Shown here: positions 1-8,031 of the stretch, in pieces
How the letters are laid out: every line of letters begins with the position of its first letter
Numbering within the stretch: position 1 is the first letter of the stretch
Assembly (NCBI GenBank): GCA_051647245.1
Contig: JBOFDS010000008.1
Location: forward strand, 146,198 to 210,197
Source of the DNA: Brevinema_A sp051647245
GTDB lineage: Bacteria; Spirochaetota; Brevinematia; Brevinematales; Brevinemataceae
Reading direction: 5' to 3'
DNA: 64,000 nucleotides
The notes under the pieces: model-generated
The model's database searches: none
What the model was told of the DNA's origin: nothing
Seen by the model: the letters and a program-made list of their open reading frames with translations, nothing else
Translations under genes and position numbers: made by a program

Positions 1-14
1 TATATATTTATATT

Positions 15-46
15 AAAGAAAAACCTTCCCTAATTAGGGAAGGTTT
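15..46 (-). terminator. Intrinsic terminator after the substrate-binding lipoprotein gene
   Basis: A perfect inverted repeat (AAACCTTCCCTA facing TAGGGAAGGTTT, positions 21-46) is followed on the minus strand by a T-rich stretch (TTCTTT). It lies 20 bases past the stop of the minus-strand gene. The plus-strand side is also T-rich, so it may act in both directions. Confidence 0.75.
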
Positions 47-65
47 TATTTGTTTTATTGATAGA

Positions 66-1577
66 TTATTCAAAAACAATTGTTCTCAATTGGTGTGCAT
101 CTCCAATATGAAAGACAAAGCCTTTAAGTCCTTTAACCATACCAATATTAGCAACTTTACTAAAGATTGGAATAATTGGTAATTCCGTCATAAGGATCTC
201 TTGAATTTGGCCATAGTAAGCATCTCTTGTACTTGGGTTGCCTTCACGACGTGCCAATTCTAATAGTTGATCAACTTTTGCATTAGAATAGAAACTTCTA
301 TTACCAGTAGCACCAAAAGAATTACTGTGAACTAAGTTATAAATACCGTAGTCCGCATCGCCGGTGATGGTAGTCCAACCCATAAGGGATAGATCTTGCT
401 CACCGTTTGCTGTACCGTCTAAGAAACGACCCCATTCGTAGATAGCAATAGTAACATCGAGACCAATTTCTCTAAGATTTGCTTTAATGATTTCAGCGAT
501 CTTTTGACGTTCACCTTCAGTTGCCCATAAAGTGAGTTTTGTACCTTCTGGCACACCAGCTTCTTTCAATAAGTTTTTAGCTTCTTCAACATTTCTTACA
601 ATAGGTGATAAATTTTTATTAAAACCGACAACACTATCTGTAATGATAGATGAAGAAAGTGCTCCTGATCCAAATAACACAGATTGAATAATCCCCTGAG
701 AATCAATAGCTAAAGCAATTGCTTTACGTACTCTTGCATCTTTCAAAATAGGTGATTTTGCTTTACCAATATTAATACCTAAGTACTCAATACGTGGGAT
801 TGCTTTTTCAATTAATTGTAAAGATCCATTACCACGAACTGCATCAAGATCAGCAGAAGGAATATCATAAGCGAGATCAATATCTCCACTTTCTAAAGCA
901 ATAGTACGAGCAGAATCTTCAGGAATGACTCTAAATTCAATGGTAGAAATTTGAGCAGGTGTTCCCCAATAAGCATCAAATTTTTCTAAAATAAGGTTTT
1001 GCCCTCTATTCCAAACTTGGTACTTGAAAGGACCTGTACCAACAGGAATCATTTGTTTAAGATCTTTTCCTGCAGCAATGATAGAGTTCTTATTCAAAAT
1101 TGCAGCAGTTGGGTGTGCTAAGTGAGATAAAATTGGTGCAAAAGGTTCGTGTAAAATAATCTGAACAGTGCTATCGTCAACAATTTTAACTTCTCTCATA
1201 GGACTAGCAATGTTTTTCACTTCAGGCGCCTGAATCATTGTTTCAAGACTGAATTTAACATCTTCAACAGTCAATAATTCATCATTATGAAATAAGACAC
1301 CTTGTCTGATTTTCATTTGTAAAATAGATGGTGAAACAAAAGACCATTCTGTTGCCAATGAAGGAAGAAATGTTCCTTTTTCATCCTTTTCAACAAGACG
1401 ATCAAAGATTTGAACGGTTACTCTTGCTGTTGCGTTATCGTTTGATCCAAATGGATACAATGTTACCGCTTCGGTACGTACGCCGACAACTAAATTTTGT
1501 TTTCCAGCGTTACTAGAGCTACCACAAGAAATGGTAAGCACTAAAAATAAGAACAAAGACGTTAGTTTTTTTGCCAT
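66..1577 (-). CDS. ABC transporter substrate-binding lipoprotein, peptide/nickel type (SBP family 5)
   Basis: 503 aa periplasmic binding protein of the oligopeptide/dipeptide/nickel class. The N-terminus is a lipoprotein signal with the lipobox LTISC (Cys18). The body shows family-5 features: an early segment reading TLYPFGSNDNATARV, then VEDVKFSLETM, GTGPFKYQVWNRG, and a C-terminal part with YGIYNLVHS. The family captures a peptide or similar ligand for an ABC importer, but no permease or ATPase gene lies next to it, so the ligand and partner are unknown. The start is supported by AGGAGG seven bases upstream. It has its own promoter and lies between two terminators, so it is probably monocistronic. 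Confidence 0.9.
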   Translation of the reverse strand: MAKKLTSLFLFLVLTISCGSSSNAGKQNLVVGVRTEAVTLYPFGSNDNATARVTVQIFDRLVEKDEKGTFLPSLATEWSFVSPSILQMKIRQGVLFHNDELLTVEDVKFSLETMIQAPEVKNIASPMREVKIVDDSTVQIILHEPFAPILSHLAHPTAAILNKNSIIAAGKDLKQMIPVGTGPFKYQVWNRGQNLILEKFDAYWGTPAQISTIEFRVIPEDSARTIALESGDIDLAYDIPSADLDAVRGNGSLQLIEKAIPRIEYLGINIGKAKSPILKDARVRKAIALAIDSQGIIQSVLFGSGALSSSIITDSVVGFNKNLSPIVRNVEEAKNLLKEAGVPEGTKLTLWATEGERQKIAEIIKANLREIGLDVTIAIYEWGRFLDGTANGEQDLSLMGWTTITGDADYGIYNLVHSNSFGATGNRSFYSNAKVDQLLELARREGNPSTRDAYYGQIQEILMTELPIIPIFSKVANIGMVKGLKGFVFHIGDAHQLRTIVFE

Positions 1578-1620
1578 GTCAGCCTCCTAGCGCTATATTC
1601 AAAATAGCTTTTCTAGTAAA

Positions 1621-1650
1621 ATTATAGAATATTTCTGAATAAATTGCAAA
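1621..1650 (-). promoter_or_regulatory. Sigma-70-type promoter of the substrate-binding protein gene
   Basis: On the minus strand, TTTGCA (1645-1650) and TATAAT (1621-1626) are separated by 18 bases, 44 bases upstream of the ATG at 1577. The -10 is perfect and the -35 matches four of six positions. Confidence 0.5.
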
Positions 1651-1658
1651 TAAACATC

Positions 1659-1692
1659 AAAAAACACTCTGAATAAATCAGAGTGTTTTTTA
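1659..1692 (-). terminator. Intrinsic terminator after the flaA pair
   Basis: An eight-base-pair stem (CACTCTGA / TCAGAGTG) with loop ATAAA is flanked by A and T runs and followed on the minus strand by TTTTTT. It lies 11 bases past the stop of the second flaA gene. Confidence 0.85.
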
Positions 1693-1702
1693 TATAGTTA
1701 TT

Positions 1703-2455
1703 TTACCAATCATCCTTCATGTCATCAGCTTGAGGATTTTGACCCAAGTTAACAGTTGCTGTTAAATAGTCAAAGTATAAGAAGTAAGGATCTGTTACAA
1801 CAATATCCTCGGCTTCAAAAGCAATATGAAAACCAAAAAAGTCTAAGCCCTTTTTGTTATGCTTGGAGCTATATTGTCTTACGGAATCACCAACAGGTAC
1901 AATTAGTTTTTTCCAACCATACCATCTCATTTCACCAGCTGGAATTCTCATATGATCATTATTAATATCACGAACTTTAATAAAAAGTTGATGGGATCTA
2001 TTTCTTCCAATTACCCAAACAGAAAAGGAGCGAACGATACTTTTAATATCCATAGGATAATTCCTATCAACACTCATCCAACCAAAATTACGTTTAAAGA
2101 AGAATGTTTTCACACCTAATGCCATTTTATTATTTTCGGAAGAAAGTTCTTGTGGGGATCCTTCTCTATAAATAGAACGAGAAATTCCAAAATCTAGAGG
2201 AATACTTGGCTTCCAACCTTGAGCTATTTCAAAGTCATCTAATAAGATTGTTTGAAGTACTTCTTCAGCTGTAAGCGCTGCACCTTTATTTCTTTCAAGA
2301 ACTTCAGGATCGTTATCAACGACACGAAGTCCTTCACTAGAATTAGGATTTGTTGTTGTAGGTGCTGCTCCTGGTGTTGCTTCATCTTGAGAAAATACTA
2401 AAGCAGGAGAAGCAAGACATACAAACAATAATGTAAGTAAATAATTCTTTTTCAT
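1703..2455 (-). CDS. flaA: Flagellar filament outer-layer (sheath) protein, FlaA family
   Basis: 250 aa with a Sec signal peptide (about residues 1-22, hydrophobic core then VFSQ). The FlaA domain fills the second half: SFSVWVIGRNRSHQLFIKVRD, then GEMRWYGWKKLIVPV and FDYLTATVNL, the Trp-rich beta-sandwich signature of spirochaete FlaA. FlaA proteins are exported through Sec and form the sheath around the FlaB core of periplasmic flagella. This is the downstream copy of an adjacent pair: the upstream flaA stop is 17 bases before its ATG and no promoter is visible between them, so they are probably co-transcribed. It is shorter than its neighbour and lacks that copy's low-complexity Asn/Gln/Ala insertions. 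Whether it corresponds to FlaA1 or FlaA2 of other spirochaetes cannot be told here. Confidence 0.85.
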   Translation of the reverse strand: MKKNYLLTLLFVCLASPALVFSQDEATPGAAPTTTNPNSSEGLRVVDNDPEVLERNKGAALTAEEVLQTILLDDFEIAQGWKPSIPLDFGISRSIYREGSPQELSSENNKMALGVKTFFFKRNFGWMSVDRNYPMDIKSIVRSFSVWVIGRNRSHQLFIKVRDINNDHMRIPAGEMRWYGWKKLIVPVGDSVRQYSSKHNKKGLDFFGFHIAFEAEDIVVTDPYFLYFDYLTATVNLGQNPQADDMKDDW

Positions 2456-2472
2456 GATTTAACTCCTTAATC

Positions 2473-3381
2473 CTACCAAATATCTTCTGCAAGATTCTGA
2501 CCGTTAAATACGGACATATCAATAACAGAACCGTGTTGTAATAAGTCAAAGTACACATAGAACTGATTCACAAGCTCTGTTGGGAAGCTCCAAATCTTGA
2601 TCTTTTCAAAGGAAAGAGCTTGGGAACTAGGAAGTCTTTTTCTTGTTTGAACAATACTTGTTGGAATATTGATACGTTTTTGTTTCCAACCACTGTATAA
2701 GAGATCGCCCATAGGGAATTGATAATCATAATTCAAGTAGTCACGAACATAAAGTTCTACCCACCATCCATAATATCCACCCCATACCCACATGGAAACA
2801 TCAGTAGCATATCCTCTAAAAGGAATTCTGTATTCTACACCCTCTGCAGCAGGATCTGGTGCAGACTCAACAGCTGTTGCTGTCGCAGTAGAAGCAGCAG
2901 CTTGATCGCCAAGATTACCTTGTGCAAGCCCTTGTACGTTTGTTTGACCATCGGTACGATATGGATACAATTCGATCCAATTATACCCTTGTTGAGTAAA
3001 TTGTGCTTTAACACCTAAAACGTATTTCTGAACACCTTCAACAAGTTCTGTTACCCCTTCAGGTACGCCTTCGGCATAACGAACAGCATTTACGTTAGGA
3101 TCAGGATTTCCACCCAAAACCACTACAGTATTAGTATCACTTTGTGTATTTTGTTGGTTAGCTGAATTTTGATTCTCATCCTTTACTTGGACTGCAAATT
3201 CAGAAAATTTAGGTTTCCAAACAACTGCTTGAGCAGCATCAATACCATCTCCAAAATCGGAAAGAGTAAAGTTCTTAAACACAAATGGTGCTTTTTTTTG
3301 TTGCCCAAAAACATTAAATGGAACAGCCATTGCTGCTAAAGCAAACAACGCTAAAGTACGTTGAAGATTCGCCCTTTTCAT
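2473..3381 (-). CDS. flaA: Flagellar filament outer-layer (sheath) protein, FlaA family, larger paralogue
   Basis: 302 aa with a clear signal peptide ending near residue 26 (NVFG/QQ). The C-terminal half carries the FlaA core: ATDVSMWVWGGYYGWWVELY, then MGDLLYSGWKQKRINIP and FYVYFDLLQHG. Two low-complexity stretches interrupt the N-terminal half: a Gln/Asn/Thr-rich segment near residues 70-90 and an Ala/Thr-rich segment near 155-175, probably surface loops. It should localise to the periplasmic flagellum as sheath subunit. The start has a good AAGGAG nine bases upstream. It is the first gene of the flaA pair; no convincing sigma-28 promoter was seen in the AT-rich upstream region. Confidence 0.85.
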   Translation of the reverse strand: MKRANLQRTLALFALAAMAVPFNVFGQQKKAPFVFKNFTLSDFGDGIDAAQAVVWKPKFSEFAVQVKDENQNSANQQNTQSDTNTVVVLGGNPDPNVNAVRYAEGVPEGVTELVEGVQKYVLGVKAQFTQQGYNWIELYPYRTDGQTNVQGLAQGNLGDQAAASTATATAVESAPDPAAEGVEYRIPFRGYATDVSMWVWGGYYGWWVELYVRDYLNYDYQFPMGDLLYSGWKQKRINIPTSIVQTRKRLPSSQALSFEKIKIWSFPTELVNQFYVYFDLLQHGSVIDMSVFNGQNLAEDIW

Positions 3382-3606
3382 CTCAGGAACTCCTTGTTTA
3401 AGTTAAACAGAAATACGATCTAGATCACTATTTCTTAAATATTTATAAAGATTTACTAGAAATATCAAATATTTATCTTATTTTAACAGATATTTTGTAT
3501 TTCCGCAATATATTTCTGCTTTTTTATTATAATTATTTTATTTTTATATATTTTATCGGCAAAAATTACCAATTCTTTAATGATTTTTACAATATTTTTA
3601 TAATAT

Positions 3607-4332
3607 TTAAAGAATCTCGACAACCCAACGTCGCTTACTTCCACCCCAGAAACGTCCTTGTTTCTTGATAATGTTGCCACGAGCATCTTTGTAACGATAT
3701 TCTGCATAAATATTATAACGACCTTTTTTCACAAAAGTCCCATTCGCTCTTCGACCATTCCAATATCTAGTGAACTGAGATTGCCCATTAATCATCTCAA
3801 GATTATTAACATAACCAATCAAAGTATTATAATTTCTAACAAGTTTATGACCCACAGGTACAGCATAAAGATAGACATCAGCGAGTTTTGTTTGGGAATC
3901 CCCCATAACAGCAACCGTGATTTTTTGACTATTCTTACGACTCGCAACAACCCTAGACTTATCAGAGCCAATCTTAATATAAGAACCATACGAAACAGCA
4001 TTCAAACGATCGCGTGTGATTGTACCTATTTGAGCAGGTGTTACAGCAGGTCTTGAAACTGTATCCCCTTGAACATATTGTCTTACAGATTGCTCTGGAA
4101 TAAATTGTTCTTCAACCATTAATTCATTAATGTCCACACCATTCGCAACAAGTCCATCAGCTTGGTTTACTAAATCAATAGAACTTTTTACCGAAGAAAG
4201 ATCCATAGTCTGAGAATCTTGTTGAAGTTGATCAACCATCTTATCGAGTTCTTTTTTAGAATTTTTATCATCACAGGAAACAAAAGCAACAGTAATTACA
4301 GTAAATACTAACAAATTACGCATGATATTCAT
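3607..4332 (-). CDS. Lipoprotein with FlgD-like C-terminal segment, function unknown
   Basis: 241 aa from the chosen ATG, which has GAGG eight bases upstream; the longer frame from 4380 adds 16 residues with no ribosome site. A lipoprotein signal ends in AFVSC (Cys20). The next ~60 residues are acidic and helix-like. The last ~100 residues are basic and end in a pattern resembling FlgD-type Ig modules (RYWNGRRANGTFVKKGRYNI, then an aromatic strand), a fold common in secreted spirochaete proteins and flagellar hook-cap proteins. It lies upstream of flaA in the same direction, so a link to the flagellum or cell envelope is possible but unproven. A weak AT-rich inverted repeat follows the stop; the 225 bases to flaA hold nothing else I can support. 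Confidence 0.7.
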   Translation of the reverse strand: MNIMRNLLVFTVITVAFVSCDDKNSKKELDKMVDQLQQDSQTMDLSSVKSSIDLVNQADGLVANGVDINELMVEEQFIPEQSVRQYVQGDTVSRPAVTPAQIGTITRDRLNAVSYGSYIKIGSDKSRVVASRKNSQKITVAVMGDSQTKLADVYLYAVPVGHKLVRNYNTLIGYVNNLEMINGQSQFTRYWNGRRANGTFVKKGRYNIYAEYRYKDARGNIIKKQGRFWGGSKRRWVVEIL

Positions 4333-4397
4333 AATTATTTCCTCTCTATTAGGATATTTCTTACAATAATATAAGATCATTACATTGATTTAATAAT

Positions 4398-4426
4398 ATG
4401 ATAATATTATTTATTCAATAGGTCAA
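4398..4426 (-). promoter_or_regulatory. Sigma-70-type promoter of the FlgD-like lipoprotein gene
   Basis: TTGACC (4421-4426) and TATCAT (4398-4403) on the minus strand are 17 bases apart, about 66 bases upstream of the ATG at 4332. Confidence 0.55.
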
Positions 4427-4526
4427 GCCTTATTGCTAATTTTTCTTATAAATTTTTAAATATTTTTTATTTTTTGATTCTTGGGAGGGATATTTAGTAA
4501 AACCCCTTACATTTTTTATGAAATTA

Positions 4527-4535
4527 TGTTAAAAT
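4527..4535 (+). promoter_or_regulatory. Extended -10 promoter candidate for the rdgB operon
   Basis: TGT followed by TAAAAT (4530-4535) gives an extended -10 element 32 bases before the rdgB ATG. No good -35 hexamer lies at the right distance. Confidence 0.35.
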
Positions 4536-4566
4536 AATAAAACAATTCGCTGCATCGGAGTTATTT

Positions 4567-5154
4567 ATGAAACTTTTTATCGCCACCCAAAACAAACACA
4601 AAATCGAAGAAATCACATCCATACTACCCTCTTCTTTAGATATTACCATCCCTTCCGAATATATAGATATTCCAGAGGGTGTAATCTCTTATGTTGAGAA
4701 TGCTTTGATTAAAGCTGAAGCTTGGGCAAAAAAGTTTCCAGATCATATTATTCTATCGGATGATTCGGGATTAGAAGTTGAATATTTGAACAATGCTCCT
4801 GGGGTTATTTCTTCAGATTGGGCAGGAAAGGATTCTCCTCAAGAGGCTCTCCTCCAAAAACTCGAAACAGAGCTTGAGGGTGTTCCTTTTGAAAAGCGAC
4901 AAGCACGATTTGTCTGTTATATGTTGCTCCGTATGCCTAATAGTCAAATTTTCGTGTCTCGTGGAGAGTGTTCTGGACATATTGCTCTTGAAAGATCAGG
5001 CTCTAAGGGTTTTGGTTACGATCCATTATTTATTGCGGATGCCTACCCTACTCGGTCAATGGCAGAACTTTCTTCAGAACAAAAAAATACCATTTCCCAC
5101 CGTCAAAAAGCCCTCATTGGGATCAAAGATTACCTCAAATATTTAGGAGCGTAA
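4567..5154 (+). CDS. rdgB: Non-canonical purine NTP pyrophosphatase, RdgB/HAM1 family
   Basis: 195 aa, the usual length. It hydrolyses dITP, XTP and related deaminated purine nucleotides to the monophosphate, keeping them out of DNA and RNA. Visible family signatures: the N-terminal nucleotide loop IATQNKHKIEEI, the metal/catalytic stretch SDDSGLEV (64-71), and GFGYDPLF (148-155) near the C-terminus, with SHRQKAL close to the end. RBS-like GGAG stands before the ATG. One base separates its stop from the following uracil-DNA glycosylase gene, and priA follows closely, so three DNA-maintenance genes form one operon. Confidence 0.95.
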   Translation: MKLFIATQNKHKIEEITSILPSSLDITIPSEYIDIPEGVISYVENALIKAEAWAKKFPDHIILSDDSGLEVEYLNNAPGVISSDWAGKDSPQEALLQKLETELEGVPFEKRQARFVCYMLLRMPNSQIFVSRGECSGHIALERSGSKGFGYDPLFIADAYPTRSMAELSSEQKNTISHRQKALIGIKDYLKYLGA

Positions 5155-5155
5155 C

Positions 5156-5938
5156 ATGGATTCTATTAATGATTTAGTACGTCAAGTCTTCACAGACGAG
5201 TACATTAAAAGTCTTCACATTGATGAAGAAATCTCTCAAGAAGTATCAGAAACTATATATAAAGAAGAAACTTATCAAAATGCGCCTCCAAAACCTATTG
5301 AGAACACCGAAAAAATAAAGACTCAGGACGAAAAACCGATGCCAGAAAAAATAAACAACAAACCCTCCCACCCAGATCTTGCGACATTATACGAAGAATG
5401 TGACTCTTGTAATAAATGTACTCTCTGTGAGAGTGCCTTGAATTTGGTATTTGGTGATGGAAATCCCGAGGCAAAAATCATGGTCATTGGTGAAGCTCCA
5501 GGAGCAGATGAAGACGAACAAGGGCGTCCTTTCGTTGGTCGTGCTGGTCAACTCTTAATCAAATTGCTCAACAAATATGGTGTTCAACGTGAAGAAATTT
5601 ACATCGCGAATATTCTTAAACATCGTCCACCAAACAACAGAAACCCTCTCCCTGCCGAAATCGAGGCATGTACTCCCTTTCTAAGAAAACAACTCGAAAT
5701 CATCAAGCCTAAACTCCTTCTCACTTTGGGGAATTTTTCTTCTCAATTCATTCTCCAAACAAAAGAAGGCATCACAAAGATCCGTGGATCCATCAAAGAA
5801 TCATCATTCGGTATGGTCATGCCTACCCTTCATCCATCAGCCATCATCCGTGGTGCCTACCCTGTCCAGCTCTTGGAAGACGACATCGTGAAGGCTCTTG
5901 AATATGCTGGTTATGAGATCACCAAAATAGAGGAATAA
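5156..5938 (+). CDS. Uracil-DNA glycosylase, family 4 (iron-sulfur type), with His in place of a cluster Cys
   Basis: 260 aa. The first ~75 residues are a charged, poorly conserved extension. The catalytic domain then shows GEAPGADEDEQGRPFVG (112-128) and the C-terminal motif HPSAI. It removes uracil from DNA to start base-excision repair. Family-4 enzymes hold a 4Fe-4S cluster with CxxC, a Cys in the motif KCRPP, and a Cys 16 residues later. Here the CxxC pair is Cys85/Cys88 and the last ligand is Cys172, but the KCRPP cysteine is replaced by His156 (LKHRPPNNRNP). Extra cysteines at 82 and 91 flank the first pair (CDSCNKCTLC) and could compensate. AGGAG stands before the ATG. It is co-transcribed with rdgB and priA. 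Confidence 0.9.
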   Translation: MDSINDLVRQVFTDEYIKSLHIDEEISQEVSETIYKEETYQNAPPKPIENTEKIKTQDEKPMPEKINNKPSHPDLATLYEECDSCNKCTLCESALNLVFGDGNPEAKIMVIGEAPGADEDEQGRPFVGRAGQLLIKLLNKYGVQREEIYIANILKHRPPNNRNPLPAEIEACTPFLRKQLEIIKPKLLLTLGNFSSQFILQTKEGITKIRGSIKESSFGMVMPTLHPSAIIRGAYPVQLLEDDIVKALEYAGYEITKIEE

Positions 5939-5941
5939 TCT

Positions 5942-7951
5942 ATGAATGAGCCTTGGATTCTGGCGGAAGTTGCAGTTAATGTGCCTCTGCACGATTCATT
6001 TTACTATATCATCCCAAAACATCTTCAAGACGAAGATTTGCGTCTAAAACGTGTCCATATTCATTTTGGTCGTCGCCAAGAGATTGGTTTTGTATTGCGT
6101 ATTGGTACTGACGAAGAGCTTAAGGTTGATTTGACTCGTTTCAAATCTGTTAAAGAAATTGAAGAAATCATTGACAAAGAGCCTATCTTCACTGAGGAAC
6201 TCTTACAGCTTGGTCGAAATGTATCAGCATATTACCATGCACCTATTGGAGAGGTGCTTTTTACAATGCTCCCTCCTCTCAAAGAACCAAAACCCCTCTC
6301 CAATCCTCATCTTGATCAAAAAAAATCCTTCACTCCTAATGAAGAACAGCAAAATGTCTTCGATCAGATGAAAGATTCTGTGGGAAAAAGTGAGACTGTC
6401 CTCCTGCAAGGTGTTACAGGCAGTGGGAAAACAGAAGTTTATAAGCTTCTTGCTAAAGAATGTCTTGCCAAAGGAAAGGGAGGTATTATTCTTGTCCCTG
6501 AGATTGCCTTGACAGATCAAACCTTACGCCGCTTTACAGAAGAATTTGGGACAGAGATAGCTTTGTTCCACAGCAAACTCTCCCCTGCTGAACGTGCTAG
6601 TGAGTGGTTTCGTGTTCTCAAAAACGAAGCCAAACTCGTCATTGGCCCTAGGAGTGCGATCTTTGCTCCTGTGCAGAATCTGGGATTGATTATTCTGGAT
6701 GAAGAACATGATCCTTCCTATAAAGCCATGGATTCTCCTCGTTATCATGCGAGAGGCGTTGCCTTTATGAGATCAAAAAAAGAAAATGTCTTGCTCGTTT
6801 TTGGATCGGCAACCCCAAGTATTGAAAGCAGATATGCTGCTCAAAAAGGTACTCTAAAACATCTCCGTTTGTTTTCTCGATATAATAGCGTTTCTCTTCC
6901 TGCTGTGGAGATTGTCGATCTTCGCAAAGAAAAAGCAGGGAATACTTTTCTTTCAAAGCCTCTATTCACAAAGCTCCTTGAAACTCTTAATAATAAAAAA
7001 CAAAGCCTGATCTTCCTTAATAGACGAGGCTACTCTCCTTCTTTATTGTGTGAAGATTGTGGATTTTTCTTCCGTTGCCCTAACTGCGATATCGGGATGA
7101 CTTGGCATAAGCAAGATCGAAAGATACAGTGCCGTTATTGTGAATTCGAAGATGTAGCGCCTGATACTTGTCCAGAATGCGGTAGCTACGAAATCAAAAA
7201 CGCAGGTCATGGGACTGAAAAATTAGAAGAAAGCTTATCCGAGCTCCTTCCTTCTGCGAGAATATTGCGATTGGATCTGGATACTGCAAAGAAAAAAAAT
7301 GGCTCCGATCAAATCCTCAAAGCAATGCGAAACCACGAAGCTGATATCCTTGTCGGTACACAAATGATCGCAAAAGGACACGATATCGCAAATATCGATC
7401 TCGTTGGGGTATTATTCCCTGAGATCATGCTTTCTTTGCCGGATTTTCGAGCTTCGGAACGTACGTTTTCACTCATTGCTCAGGCGATTGGGCGTTCAGG
7501 TCGTCGTGAGACTCAAGGTTATGCCGTTATTCAATCCTATCTTGCTGATCACAGTGCTGTGCAATGTGCTGCAACTCAAGATTATGAGGCCTTTTATAAA
7601 GAAGAAATTCAGCTGCGTGAAGAACATAATTACCCTCCATTTAGTCGAATGGGGAGGATTGTTTTTCGTAGCAGTGATACAGAAACTTTAAATCAATTAA
7701 TCCTATTAGTCAAAAAGAATCTCAAATCCCTTAAAGAAAAATTTAAGGCACAAAATATGACGGTCTTGGGGCCATCTCCTTGTCCCATCGAAAGAATCAA
7801 TAATCAATATCGTTATCACACTATCATCAAAGCAACAACGCATTCTGATATTTTGAAGGTAACAAAATATATCTATCAACTTTTCAAAGAATTTGGCTCT
7901 CATGATAAGATTAAAATTGAGATTGATATTGATCCGACGCAGATTCTCTAA
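5942..7951 (+). CDS. priA: Primosomal protein N' (replication restart helicase PriA)
   Basis: 669 aa, slightly shorter than the E. coli protein. The N-terminal DNA-binding part precedes a superfamily-2 helicase core: Walker A GVTGSGKTE (about 157-165), DEEH box (LDEEHDPSYK), GSATPS motif III, then the zinc-binding insertion with paired cysteines (LCEDCGFFFRCPNCD, then CRYCEF and CPECGS), and the late motifs GTQMIAKGHD and QAIGRSGR. PriA reloads the replisome at stalled forks. The start has GAGGAA upstream and lies three bases after the glycosylase stop, so it ends the rdgB-udg-priA operon. No terminator hairpin is seen before the rlmN promoter. Confidence 0.96.
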   Translation: MNEPWILAEVAVNVPLHDSFYYIIPKHLQDEDLRLKRVHIHFGRRQEIGFVLRIGTDEELKVDLTRFKSVKEIEEIIDKEPIFTEELLQLGRNVSAYYHAPIGEVLFTMLPPLKEPKPLSNPHLDQKKSFTPNEEQQNVFDQMKDSVGKSETVLLQGVTGSGKTEVYKLLAKECLAKGKGGIILVPEIALTDQTLRRFTEEFGTEIALFHSKLSPAERASEWFRVLKNEAKLVIGPRSAIFAPVQNLGLIILDEEHDPSYKAMDSPRYHARGVAFMRSKKENVLLVFGSATPSIESRYAAQKGTLKHLRLFSRYNSVSLPAVEIVDLRKEKAGNTFLSKPLFTKLLETLNNKKQSLIFLNRRGYSPSLLCEDCGFFFRCPNCDIGMTWHKQDRKIQCRYCEFEDVAPDTCPECGSYEIKNAGHGTEKLEESLSELLPSARILRLDLDTAKKKNGSDQILKAMRNHEADILVGTQMIAKGHDIANIDLVGVLFPEIMLSLPDFRASERTFSLIAQAIGRSGRRETQGYAVIQSYLADHSAVQCAATQDYEAFYKEEIQLREEHNYPPFSRMGRIVFRSSDTETLNQLILLVKKNLKSLKEKFKAQNMTVLGPSPCPIERINNQYRYHTIIKATTHSDILKVTKYIYQLFKEFGSHDKIKIEIDIDPTQIL

Positions 7952-7961
7952 AGGCTCATCC

Positions 7962-7991
7962 TTGACAAAAACTGACAAACTGTATTATAAT
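7962..7991 (+). promoter_or_regulatory. Consensus sigma-70 promoter of rlmN
   Basis: TTGACA (7962-7967) and TATAAT (7986-7991), both perfect, are separated by 18 bases and start 70 bases upstream of the rlmN ATG. Confidence 0.8.
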
Positions 7992-8031
7992 ACCTAGCTC
8001 GCAATAAAATAAACAATATAAAGGAACAAAA

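Noticed and set aside
3382..3606. Sigma-28 promoter for flaA
   Set aside because: The region is AT-rich, but no TAAA with a GCCGATAA-type -10 at the right spacing was found.
3483..3707. 74-aa minus-strand open frame overlapping the lipoprotein gene
   Set aside because: Different frame inside the lipoprotein C-terminus and AT-rich spacer; the product is Lys/Ile-rich low complexity without a ribosome site.
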